Assembly: GCA_029255685.2 (NCBI GenBank)
Contig: CM055312.2
Span: 69,206,792 to 69,270,791, forward strand
Length of the DNA: 64,000 nucleotides
DNA from: Silene conica
Lineage: Eukaryota > Streptophyta > Magnoliopsida > Caryophyllales > Caryophyllaceae
Direction of reading: 5' to 3'
Shown: in pieces, positions 23,518 to 34,184 of the stretch
Layout of the letters: every line of letters starts with the position of its first letter
Position numbering within the stretch: position 1 is the stretch's first letter
The notes under the pieces: model-generated
What the model saw: only the letters and a program-made list of their open reading frames with translations
Told to the model about the DNA's origin: nothing
Database searches by the model: none
Made by a program: the position numbers and the translations under genes

Positions 23518-24290
23518 TCAACCCGGGGGAGGCTTTCTTCGGCGCCGAGGAGATCTTGGTGTTGTTCCCATCAAAGTATGCCATCGTTCGATGTTCGACG
23601 TGTACAAATCGGCATAATGTGCAACTACATCTTCTCTTACCCACGCCCAACAAAGATCGATCGGTGGCATGGGTGCTTCGCTCAGTGGGCCACTGTAGTG
23701 CAATCTCATCCAATGGTCATGGTAGTGTACGATCCACATGACACCGTACGGCCTCGACTCGTGACCCGTGGCCCTCAGCGGTAAGAATGTATAACAATTC
23801 CAATTCCTGACTCCTTTGTTGACGTACTGGCCGATACAACAGATAGTCCAGTTAAACAACGACGCAAAGACAGTCAAATACTCGGAAGACATCCAATGAT
23901 GTTCACCGCAACCCCCGCTACCCGTAAACTCGATAGCCCTCAAGGTATGATCCCATCTGCTCAAAAGCGGAGGCGTGCGAGGAGACTCATCAAACAATGT
24001 CTTGTACACATCGTTTCCCTGAAGCTCTCTAAGACACCACGCTCTCATGACCAAGTGGTCCTGTTCTCGACCCCGGGCGGCATGCGATAACACCCTATAA
24101 CCACAATGACCATCAGCAACAACATCAGCCCAACCATCAAAGTGTGCCCATAAGTCTTGGGGGACTGCATATTTTTTTACCCAAGAACACAAAGGTCCCG
24201 TTGTGTAACCGACCTCCAATGGTGCACCAACAGGTCCATCTCCGAAATCAGACACTGTACTGACAGAAGTTGTCGTCGAAGGGCAATTAA
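23518..24290 (-). CDS. OTU-like cysteine protease domain protein of the MULE
   Basis: The frame runs from about 24290 to the stop at 23518; the first codons are not ATG. If counted from the GTG at 24255 the segment is 245 residues. It shows OTU-family hallmarks in order: D48-G-H-C51-G-Y-R (catalytic Asp and Cys loop), the central 'SEYLTVFASLFNWTICCIGQ' strand-helix block (about 123-143), and H181-W in 'HYHDHWMRLHY' as the likely catalytic His. OTU proteins cleave ubiquitin or related conjugates. A basic tail (PRSPRRRRKPPPG) could be nuclear-targeting. In larger relatives such domains are found with FAR1-type MULE transposases; here most of the transposase has been deleted, so this frame is entered by a frameshift and may not be expressed. 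Confidence 0.72.
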
Positions 24291-25118
24291 GAAGGAGGAT
24301 CTGACCGGTGTAACGCCAACTATCTCAATAAGTGCAATCTTCAAAACATTGGTCGAGTAGGTGGCGTCGATAAGAGCGACATATGGGTAAGCACGGAATA
24401 GTTTGACGGATTCCGGATGACACATAAACACATGAGTCAACTCTTTCGTATCGGGGTCTGATTCGTGCCACTCCACATATTGGGCAGCAACTGCTACAGC
24501 CAACAGTTGTTGAGCGGGATTCCTACTTTCTCTCATCTCACGCCGAACCTTGTTCGACTCGCTATAAATTTGGATACTACTTGGTTGGGGTTTTTCCGGG
24601 CTCCTTTTATGAAGAGCGTTCTTGATATCCCTCGGTGAAATATTAGCCCGGACTTGTTGCCTCACAAATTCTTTCTCTTCGGCATCCAAGCGGGCAAAAT
24701 GTCTATCCCCATCTTTATAGGTCGCTACTTCATGGTTGTGAAAACCCGCGTTAGTCGAAGTAATTACGTACCAAGCAATCGTGGGATTCCCATCATTCAA
24801 ATGAGCGTACTCCTGCACCGCTCGAATCCTAAACAAACATCCGCACTTAGCCGACCCTCTCTTCGTAGAATTCCCCGGATTCTCAGGATCGATCTTCTTT
24901 TTGGTTCGGCCGTACCTTGAACAACGGAAGTACGACCCAAGCAACTCCGGTTGTTTGCGATTTTTCGCCCCATTTGTTGCCTTCACTAAGGCAAAACCAT
25001 TATCCATGGCTACTTTTTGAGCCCAGTCAAACGCCTCATCCCGACTATCAAATGATGTTTCCGTCTCAAATAATCGGTTGTAATTAACCTCATTTCCACC
25101 AAACTCCTCAAACGAATC

Positions 25119-25667
25119 CTGTTAATACGCAATTTTGGTAAGGATTATATTAAAAAATATTAAAAACCACTTAATTTATATTAAAAACTGAGTAAAAATA
25201 ACGGAAAGAAAAGGACTTCAAAACTGGCCGTCCAAGCATGGTATGGACGTGCATAGTACACGTCCAAACCATGCATGGACGTGTACTATTCACGTCCAAG
25301 CATGGTATGGACGTGCACTATTCACGTCCAGACCATGCATGGACGGCCAGGATTAACGTCCATGCATGGTCTGGACGTGAATAGTGCACGTCCATACCAT
25401 GCTTGGACGTGAATAGTACACGTCCATGCATGGTTTGGACGTGCACTATTCACGTCCATACCATGCTTGGACGGCTAGTTTGGCCGTCCTTTCCACGCGA
25501 GGACGGCCATTTTTCAAGTCCATTGCAAAAATACGATTGAGTTTACGTAATCTAATTCTATGGCTTCTACGACTAATTCAACCTAATTTCTACTAAAGGG
25601 CTTAAACATGTAATTCAACAAAAATTAATTGAAAAAAAATTAAGATTTTTGGATTTTAATTACTTAC
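25119..25667 (-). other. Transposase intron 1 (549 bp)
   Basis: Bounded by GTAAGT and CAG on the minus strand with phase 0 on both sides. Almost half of it is the long palindrome at 25227-25475. Confidence 0.7.
25227..25475. repeat. Long near-perfect palindrome inside the transposase intron
   Basis: Arm 25227-25344 (118 bp) is the reverse complement of 25358-25475 with only about two mismatches; the spacer is 13 bp (25345-25357). Each arm is itself built from short modules: 'ggacgtg', 'cacgtcca', 'ccatgcatgg', 'actattcacg'. A transcript through it in either direction would fold into one hairpin of about 118 bp. More 'ggacggcc' modules follow to about 25515. Confidence 0.95.
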
Positions 25668-25837
25668 CGATGAATCGTTGTCGTCGTTTGACATGGAATC
25701 GTTGTCGTTGTTTAATGTTGTTGATCGATGTTGAAACCGCTTTTTTGGATTTAATGTTGTTTTGTTGTTTTTCTTTCAGAGAAAAGAAGGTAGAGAGATA
25801 GAGGGAAAATGGTAGAGGTTGTCTTTTTTATAGAAAA

Positions 25838-25875
25838 CGCCGACGATTTTTCGCAAAACGCCGACGACCTTTCGC
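25838..25875 (-). repeat. Right terminal inverted repeat of the MULE (core)
   Basis: Complement of 21910-21947 with two differences; followed by aacccc and the duplication aaaatgaa. Confidence 0.88.
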
Positions 25876-25890
25876 AACCCCCAAAATGAA

Positions 25891-26867
25891 TAATCGAGTG
25901 ACGGACCTAGTTATATACTTCATGACCAAGTCCCTCAAGTCATTTTTCTCTTTTGAAAACGCATTTGTTGAATTATCAAACAGTAACTTTTTTTTGCTCC
26001 TGGGTAGAAAGCATAAACATTACAATTATACAAATATGCATAAATAAATATTTTGTCCATGGTATAAAGTTTAACAATGTTTAAAGTTTAATACCCAACT
26101 ATGAAGGATAAAAGGAGATATCAATTACAAAATTTATTATCTTTGAATGGTAAAAATTTTATTCCTTGATGCATAGAGCTTCAAAACAAATAGTTACATC
26201 ACACATTTACAGTGACTTGAGGCTACAAAGATATCATGTCAAATATATAATTACTTCGTATAAGGTTTGAGGCACGCAACTGATGGTTGTTAGCATTATC
26301 AAGATCACTAATTTCTGTTTGAAACCGGGTTAATTTAAGATGACTCTCACACCCAACTAAAACAGTGGAAAAATTTTAAAGAGGTTAGAGAGGTGGTAAG
26401 TTAAGACAGTTTTAAGTAAAACCAATTCTATTAAGATTTGGAATTTGTCAATAAAATCGAAAATCACATGGTTAATCTGCTATATTATACCTTGATAACA
26501 CATGTATAGTCGATTAATCCCAATGAAACAATAACGTACTCTATTCATGTATATCCCGTTTCTATTGTTCATTGAGGATTTTAACATTATTTAACAATTG
26601 TATATCAAAATTGCATAAATAACTCATGGTCTAGATTCTAGAACATGAATTAGATGTACGTTTTGGTAGAAAGAATCAAAATATAGATGTACTGTGTACG
26701 TTTTGATAGAAAGATATTTTTAAGAGTTAAACATTTTGGGCATGGAAATTATTATTTAACATTTTTTTATTGTCTGGGTTGTATGGATTGTTTCTTCATT
26801 ATTCCATATTCAATTTCATATTCAATTATGTTATTGCCTTATTGGATTGTATAATTGTGTATTGACG
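25891..26867. other. AT-rich intergenic sequence, nothing recognised
   Basis: No coding frame or transposon ends that I can support. A near-repeat 'gatgtac…gttttg(g/a)tagaaag' occurs twice at about 26653-26712. Confidence 0.5.
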
Positions 26868-27849
26868 TTGTTTGGTAAACAACATATTGCAAAAAAATTA
26901 GCATATTTGAGGCAATTAGCATGTTTGACCAATCAATATGCTATTTAGACTGTTTGGCAAACAGCATATTGGAAGAGTAGATTGGGCTTGAATATGCTAT
27001 TTTGGAATATGTTGCTCCCCCGGCATATTCAAAGAGTATATTAACAAAAATAAAAAATGACCTTTTTACCGTTCAAAAAATATTAGCCCAATTTTTGTTT
27101 CACATTGCTCATTCTTTCCTATTTATGCAAAAGGTACGTTTTTTTCCTCTAACTTGTTTTTTCAATTTCTCTAAAAATTATTTAGTAACATATTTCATGT
27201 GTAATGTGTATTGATTGTTTTTGTTTGTTTATGATTTGATTTTTCTTAACTCAAAACTTATGAAGTAATTAATTTCCGTTAAATCCTTTTTATACGGTAT
27301 TTTTGTGGTTATAGTAGTAAGGAATTTGGTGACTCTTGGGCTGAAACAAACTACGTCGCTCGATTTGTGCTATAAATTATAGCAAGTGTCGTCAAAACTT
27401 GAAATTCTCTCTGCAATTGTGTACTGAGATAGCATAGTGACTTGGCTTTGGGGCGACAAATATAATAGGGCGGAAAAGATTAACAATAATGGTCATTCCT
27501 CGCAATCTACAACCGAGTCGTCGGGAACCAAAGAAATGTCAATTGTCCTTGATAACATTACTTCTAGTTTGATGGCTAGTAGAAGAAATCGACATTAATT
27601 ATTAAAGTTCTTTGTGTGATGTATTTTGACAAATATTACTCAATAATTTATTTATTCATGTCCTTTTTTTGTCATTTAACAAATAATTGAGATAATCTGC
27701 TAATTTAATTCTGCTAATTACCAAACACCTCTGACAATTTCTGCTAATTGAATATGTTAGTCAAAATTGCCAACAAATTCTGCTAGTCAAATCTGCTGTC
27801 ACAATCTGCTCCTGCTAATATTAATCCGCTATTTACCAGACATGGCCAT
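26868..27849. mobile_element. Possible hAT-like non-autonomous element
   Basis: The left side reads gttgtttggtaaacaacata and the right side, complemented, catgtctggtaaatagcgga, a weak inverted match. The interior repeats 'tgtttggcaaacagcatatt' near 26950 and 'gctaatta(c)caaac' near 27715. A short frame at 27480-27597 (…ATKEMSIVLDNITSSL-like) ends in a stop and could be a remnant of a DNA-binding ORF. No clear target duplication. Confidence 0.35.
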
Positions 27850-28201
27850 TATGTGGTTGTGATATTAGGTAATAATATAAAAAGATTTCATTCTATTTCT
27901 CTCACAATACTTAAATACATACATATATGGGGTGAGCGTTGAGCGGGAAAATCGTAGTAAATAGAGAGCTCTCACGTGTCATAACTGTTCTTCTTTTATA
28001 CTTATATATAGATAGATATTTTAATGAAAAGATAATAACAATGAATTTTGTACTTGTTTCTTTATTGAGATAGAGGCATTTGGAGGAAAAACTAAGATTT
28101 TTTTTTTTTACTTTTATTAGTAATAAGGAGGATTCTCGTGCTAATATACGGTTTTGTTAGAAGACGATGTTATAGATTATAACAATTAATATATATAATT
28201 T
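27850..28201. other. AT-rich sequence left of LARD copy B
   Basis: No gene seen. It ends with aattt (28197-28201), the target duplication of the LARD element. Confidence 0.6.
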
Positions 28202-30541
28202 TGTAACACCCCCATTTATTTAAGAGCCTTTAGCAAGACATTCTCAATAAGTAGGACTGTTACCATCTCGGAATATCCGAGGTAGTGAATAACAAAGTAA
28301 CAAACCAAAGTACTTTATATAAAAATTGATTAAATTTAAACTTGATATTACAACAACTAAGAGGTCCAACTTTGATAACATAAAAGTACAACCGAAGACC
28401 TCTAAGTGTGATCTAACTCTAAGTAGGTCCAAGCCATGTCTCTCTCCATGCCCAAGCTCCTAATCCATCTGTCACTGACCTGTAAAATCTACTCCCCATT
28501 CCGGATCATCGTAGGTGCCACACGAATACACAGGGTCAACCACGAGGTTGAGTAGGTAAAACAACTAACACATAAATAACAACACCATCATAAATATATT
28601 GGGATCAATCACCCCTTCTCCGCACCGATCCAACACCAAATAAACTCCGCACCGATCACAAGACCCAATATACTCCGCACCAATCACAAGACCCAGAATA
28701 CTCCGCGCCAATCACAAGACCCAGTATACACCGCACCAATCACAAGACCCAATATACTCCGCACCAAACACAGACCCTTTATCTCCGCACCAATCACAGA
28801 CCCTTTATCTCCGCACCAATCACAGACCCTTTATATTCACATCGTATTATATCACAGAATAATATAGATAACACTATATACGATCACACGGTATTATATC
28901 ACAAACATGCTTAATAACAAATAAGAACAGTTTACACATCGTCATATACCAGTATCTTCCCCTACCTCAATTGCGGATTGACAACCGAACAGCTGCTAGA
29001 AATGTTCCACTTGAACAATCGACCCAGTTCCTATAATTAGTATGGAATATCAATTTCTACCCAGACAATTAAACCATTATTCGATCATGTTCCTAATTGA
29101 TTTACTTATCACACATTGTAAAAATACATATCAACACACTCATATACATGCCAATCAATATTAACTAATTATACATATCAATTATCCTTAGCCAAATATA
29201 AACTTACTAATTATATACTTACTATATATAGACTTACCCAATATAACATAAAGCCAAATAATCAATTATTATTAAATCAATAACAATAACAATATAAATA
29301 ATTAGAAGTCATCACAAAATTCCTTAATAATATACTAACCATAAATTTCTAAAAGAAAATATAAGTAGTAACAACAATAACATAAATAACACCTTACCAT
29401 ATAAATATAACGCATAACAACAATAATAATACAACTAATAAAAATAATATAACTAATAAAAATAACATTGATAATAATAATAATAATATTAATACTAATA
29501 AGAAGAAGAAGAAGAAGAAGAAAACACCCAATACCCTTAACCAAACCCGACCCATGACAAACCTACCACCATAACGCCCTCGCAACACTACCGTAACCCT
29601 CAACAACCACCAACCCGTGAGACCCGCACCACCTTCTGTCCCTAGGACCCCCGAGCATCCCTTCGACCACCCCTGACACGGTGAACCAGGGCCCAAACCA
29701 GGCCTGGTTCATCACGCTAGACCAGACCTGAAACAAAATAACCGAAACCCAGAACAGAACCACGAACGAACCACCCTTTTCGACCCTGTTTGCGCCACCT
29801 GGAACCACCCTGCCAACCACCATAACCCTCCCTTGACCACCATCTGTTCATTTAACAAAACCACCCTAAAGTACAACAAGAGGTAAAACGTCGATGATGG
29901 TAAATATTATTGCTGGTCAGACTCGGTGTAAAAACAGAGCAGAGAAACCCATGACTGTCGTCACAAAACCGCCTCCCCTGGCGCAGTACGGTGGCTGACA
30001 CAACCACGACAAACACTAGAGACGACCCCCACACTCCCTAGATCCTCTTACCCGAAAGAACTAAACCAAACAACCACATAACACGACCCATACTTACTGA
30101 AGAACACAGACACGCAAAAGAGAACAAAACTGCGTTAACAGAGTGTTTAACATACCTACTTCCTGAGCATTTCGACCACCCTTCTCCCGCCTTAGGGCCA
30201 CCGTGGTTACCGCCTCCCTAATCTATGTTGTGACGGCTGTGTACTAGGGGTGTTTGAAAGGAAATTAGGGTAAGTCTTAGGGATTGGAAAACAGCTTGAA
30301 AGTGACGGCAGGCATAACCTTATGTTAGGGTTTGTGAAAATAATGTTCACCCAGTCGTGGGCTTGGTTAATGGCACGCCTAACGAGGCCCATGCCGACCT
30401 GCTGGAGGTCTAGGGATCGAACCCCCATATCGACATAGCTACGTGACTTGATAACATTATAAATATAGCTATTTAACATCGTAAAACAACTATCGTCACC
30501 AACTAACTTAGTTATCGAGACTAAATTTTCGAGGTATTACA
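28202..30541 (-). repeat. 3' LTR (element sense) of LARD copy B
   Basis: Contains the ~28-bp 'cacaagacccaatatactcc' minisatellite (28610-28830), an (AAG)n tract (29502-29520) and a C/A-rich half. Two opposite open frames in it (minus, 29394-29823) appear in both LTRs and are rich in low-complexity sequence. Confidence 0.95.
28617..28830. repeat. Minisatellite in LTR of LARD copy B
   Basis: About seven degenerate units around 'tccgcacc(a/g)atcac' plus 'aagacccaatatac' or 'agacccttta'. The same array is in the other LTR at 34603-34820. Confidence 0.88.
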
Positions 30542-33500
30542 GTCTTCCCCCCTTAAAATGAACTTCGTCCCGAAGTTCACCGCCCCTCCTTAACGGTAAG
30601 GACCCACTAAGCAAGCATGGACCTTCACAAGTGACGCTTAAGGAACGCGAGATGTTACATTCTATCCCCCTTAAGAAAACTTTGTCCCCAAAGTTTAATA
30701 CACAACCGCAACACATGCTACTTCAACAAACACGATATAGTGCAACATACACAGCAGGTTCATCAAGTATATTTAAACAATCATGACACACCAATTAGCC
30801 ATGTCATAGCATCTACTCATATCGTAAGCTAATAAGATTTTACAATCCTATCCTCCTTAAAACATGGTTACGTCCCCGTAACCCCATAAACATTCTAACT
30901 CATTACTCCATCTTATTCATAACTTTACCACCTAAAATCTAACTCCAAGTAACCAAGATCACACTGGACCGTAAACATAACATGGCACAACGGCCTAATA
31001 ACTCATATCTCAATACCAGTAACCACTTCCCATCTCGATTTCAATATTGTCAAATATTCCATTTAAGAAACTACTATACCAAACCGACCTTATTAACTCC
31101 ATCTCTTCAGTACTTACCTTCAAAGTTCATTGACATACTTGTATATATACTCATCATTCCACTATTCATAAAACACAAATGTGTACGCCATAAAACAAGG
31201 TCTTGTACATAACTCAGACTAATCAATTACTAAAAGTTTTTCCCATCTCACAGCTACAAGAATTATCACATCAATAGAAAATTTTAACTATCAGAATAAA
31301 AGGTCACTACTAATATTCAACTCAAATCAGTACTCAAAAGAGGCTCATCAACTATCATATAACATTTAACCTCGAACAATAACAAAAAAAAAGTATTAGG
31401 GTCGGTAGAACCATGTTACGCAGTAAAACAGATTTGGAATAGGTAACACTTGCACACCCATGAAGTTTCAACGTAAGCTAGTATTTACAACTACATAAAT
31501 AATCAAGAAAACTCACAGTTCCTAGTTGACAATTTAAAAGATTTCATGTTCATAACCATATTTTGAAGCAAACCACATCTAGGAAAAGACATAGCGCAAA
31601 ATTTTATTGAACGTAATTAAATATGGGCATTGACATGTTTCACAAAATATGCACAAATCATGGACTAACGAGACCGTTTAACATATCTAGGTATTAATAA
31701 GTTAACCAGATCACTTAGGCATAACTCAACTTACATCATCTATCACGAGACTAATAAAATACATGTCTTGTAATATAAGAGTTCATATAACGCGCAACAA
31801 ATAAGCATCCGGGCAGGCTTTCATCAACACGTAAGTACAGAATTTGTCATATAGCAAACAATTACTACAATTATTAAAAGAGCAAGCGTCATCATGGTTA
31901 TTCATCATCTTGAAATACAAATTTAAAACTTTTGAAACCTTTGGAAAAACTTTTGCAACGCTGAAATGGTAGTTTGTGACAATTATAAACACAAGCAAAG
32001 GGCTATTTTTCAACTACAGATCGGACTCGAAACTGCACGGAGACATTCTGACTCTCCTTTACTAAAACGTTGTTCTCACAAATTGTAGCTCACGGATCAT
32101 GAAATTTAACGATAAAGTAAACGAATGCACAACACTAAATCATATGCCAAACCAACCAATAACTCAATACATCGTGAGCAGATTTCGAACATAGTAATAT
32201 GCAATTCATTTTATAGCGCAACAGTATACATGACGGAGTGATAGGCTGTTACATCAGGAAACTAGACAAAGTGTACCTTTAATATACGAAAGAAGAGCAA
32301 CAAGGTTCACGTTGTTCAAAATAACCACCATTAATTATAACAATTAAATTGTTATATAACTTTTGCTCATGACATCGTGCTAATAATCTTACTAGTTAAA
32401 TTCCATACTACCGCTTGTCAAGACTCCTCTCTGATGAACATGATTTTAACATCACATAGGAACATCACATAATTATTTTGAGGTCATACCATAGAAAGTA
32501 GGAACGTCCGTACAATTGAAACTATTTTATGTAAAACCCAACGAAATAAGCAAGGTTACATTACCATGTAATAAGGTCCATATTCTTATCATAAAACTAT
32601 TGTTCATGTTACTAAAGCCATAACAGGGTGTGACGTGGTTCATCACATAATTTCATATTTTGCTTAAACTTTTATATAAAACTTACAGAACTTACGATTC
32701 CAACAATTAAACATCATGTTGCAACTTTTAACAACAAAAATTATAATTAAATAACCGTTCAACCATTTGTTAACCATTATAGTTTTTGAGAAATATCATG
32801 GATTCTCTAATCATAGGAAAAGAATAAAGTGCAAAACTTATGGAAATTATTTATAACGAACTGGTCTAAACAGAACCTTACGGCAATAAAACAGGAACTG
32901 GACAACTTGCAAAGATCAATATTAATTAACATCTTGTTAAGATTTTACGTGATTTATTATTTGGGAACGTGAATGAACATATTAATCATTGGATTTGGAA
33001 TTATACCCAAACAGTAGATACATTTTAAACGGTTCCTCATTCAGAAACATGGGTAACACTGAACCGTGCAGTGACAGTCTGACCATTGTCGGCTAAAACA
33101 TTTATTTCTCTCAAAATATACTTCACATTAACATGAAACCAAATGCATTGAAAAGCTGAATCAAAAGGTTAGCACACATAATATTGTCATACTCCCATAA
33201 AGAATACATTTTAGATGACAACCCGTACAAACAGGGTAACATTCTGGTCTTTATTTAAAATTCTGGTCCCACTAAAATTACTTCATATTATCATATTACA
33301 CACAATCATTATTCCTCCAAAACATGTTGGCATACCATCGTAATATAGAAATCCCGTTGCATCATAATAACATTTATTCATTATTTCATTCTGTAATAGT
33401 GATCTAAAACACGGTAAAGGTTGCGTAACAGAAAAGTAGATCATCTAAATGTCTGGATATGTATACATGTATATACTAATGTAACACACAACTATATGAC

Positions 33501-34184
33501 ACTCATGGCTTGGGGCAGCACATTCCGCATATCACTAGACATGAATTACTATAACATTTAAATCTGATAGGTCATATCCAAATACCAAGCAATATATTGC
33601 AAAAGTTACGTTAGTCATTTAACAACAAGATATCCTATAGACAATTCGAGACACCAAAAACACATGATCATATCACTCTAATTCAGTATACAATAAATAT
33701 ACACCCATTCCTGAAAATTTCGATTCAATCCTTTGTATCAATCAGCGTTTCAATATCAGTCGCATTCTTCTTATGCATATCATCCTACTAGCCAAGCTTA
33801 TATTTCAAACTCGTATTTCAATTTTTCATGTCCTCAAAACTTAAAGTAATACATTCCTCAATCACTTTCCAATATCAAACTCATAGAATACAGTACATCA
33901 TTAACCATGTACACATCATTACTTACCTCATTCCGTCCCTGCAAAATTGTTAGCACAAGATAACTAGGTCACTATATAATCTACCCCACTCTTCAATTAC
34001 TCTCATTGGGTTCCCGAGACAGAACAGAAAGGGCTCAAGTCTGGTTTGAGGGGGCCCCTAACTCATCCCGTTCCTCTTTGGGCTCCTATCAGTTTCATCT
34101 CGGGGTTCATTTTATTAGATTCTTCCCACGTTCATTATTATTCATTTGGTTTAGGCCTGAGGATCGTTCGCTCTGATACCACTT
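30542..34184 (-). other. Non-coding interior of LARD copy B
   Basis: AT-rich 3.6 kb with no frame over 76 codons. The parts conserved between copies A and B include the polypurine-side block (30542-30700 versus 150-330) and the leader next to the primer-binding site (33960-34184 versus 3485-3709), where an encapsidation or dimerisation signal would be expected. Confidence 0.8.

Larger units (their letters stand above)
24290..25694 (-). pseudogene. FAR1-type MULE transposase, N-terminal part only
   Basis: Exon 1 (25694-25668) encodes MSNDDNDSS and ends at a gtaagt donor. Exon 2 begins at 25118 after a tattaacag acceptor, in the same phase, and leads into a FAR1/WRKY-GCM1 DNA-binding domain: cysteines in YFRCSRYG and KCGC, and the H-N-H of GFHNHEV. 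It is followed by a linker (KALHKRSP…) and the first strands of the MULE transposase catalytic domain (YPYVALIDATYSTN, with the first acidic residue). About 20 residues later (near 24290) homology stops and the OTU part begins in another frame. I infer an internal deletion that removed most of the catalytic domain and the SWIM zinc finger. The copy is therefore non-autonomous. Confidence 0.8.
21903..25882 (-). mobile_element. Mutator-like element carrying an OTU protease and a convergent unknown gene
   Basis: The ends are inverted repeats. Positions 21910-21947 and the complement of 25838-25875 match over 38 bp except for two positions (tcgacg versus tcggcg), with a repeated 'tcgtcg(a/g)cg' pattern inside. 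The flanks 21895-21902 and 25883-25890 are both aaaatgaa, an 8-bp (possibly 9-bp, one mismatch) target duplication, in the Mutator range. Inside are a minus-strand FAR1/MULE transposase remnant, an OTU-like protease in the following frame, and a plus-strand gene converging on them. The outermost six bases of the two ends do not pair, so the exact termini are uncertain by a few bases. Confidence 0.85.

Noticed and set aside
23556-24360. Plus-strand frames opposite the OTU protease
   Set aside because: Shadows of the minus-strand coding sequence.
25227-25475. CRISPR-like repeat array
   Set aside because: Repeats are inverted, not direct with unique spacers, and this is a plant nuclear sequence.
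29394-29823. Overlapping minus-strand frames in the LARD LTR (also 35319-35810)
   Set aside because: Present in both LTRs only because the LTRs are duplicates; they end in low-complexity Leu/Ile runs from (AAT)n and (AAG)n.
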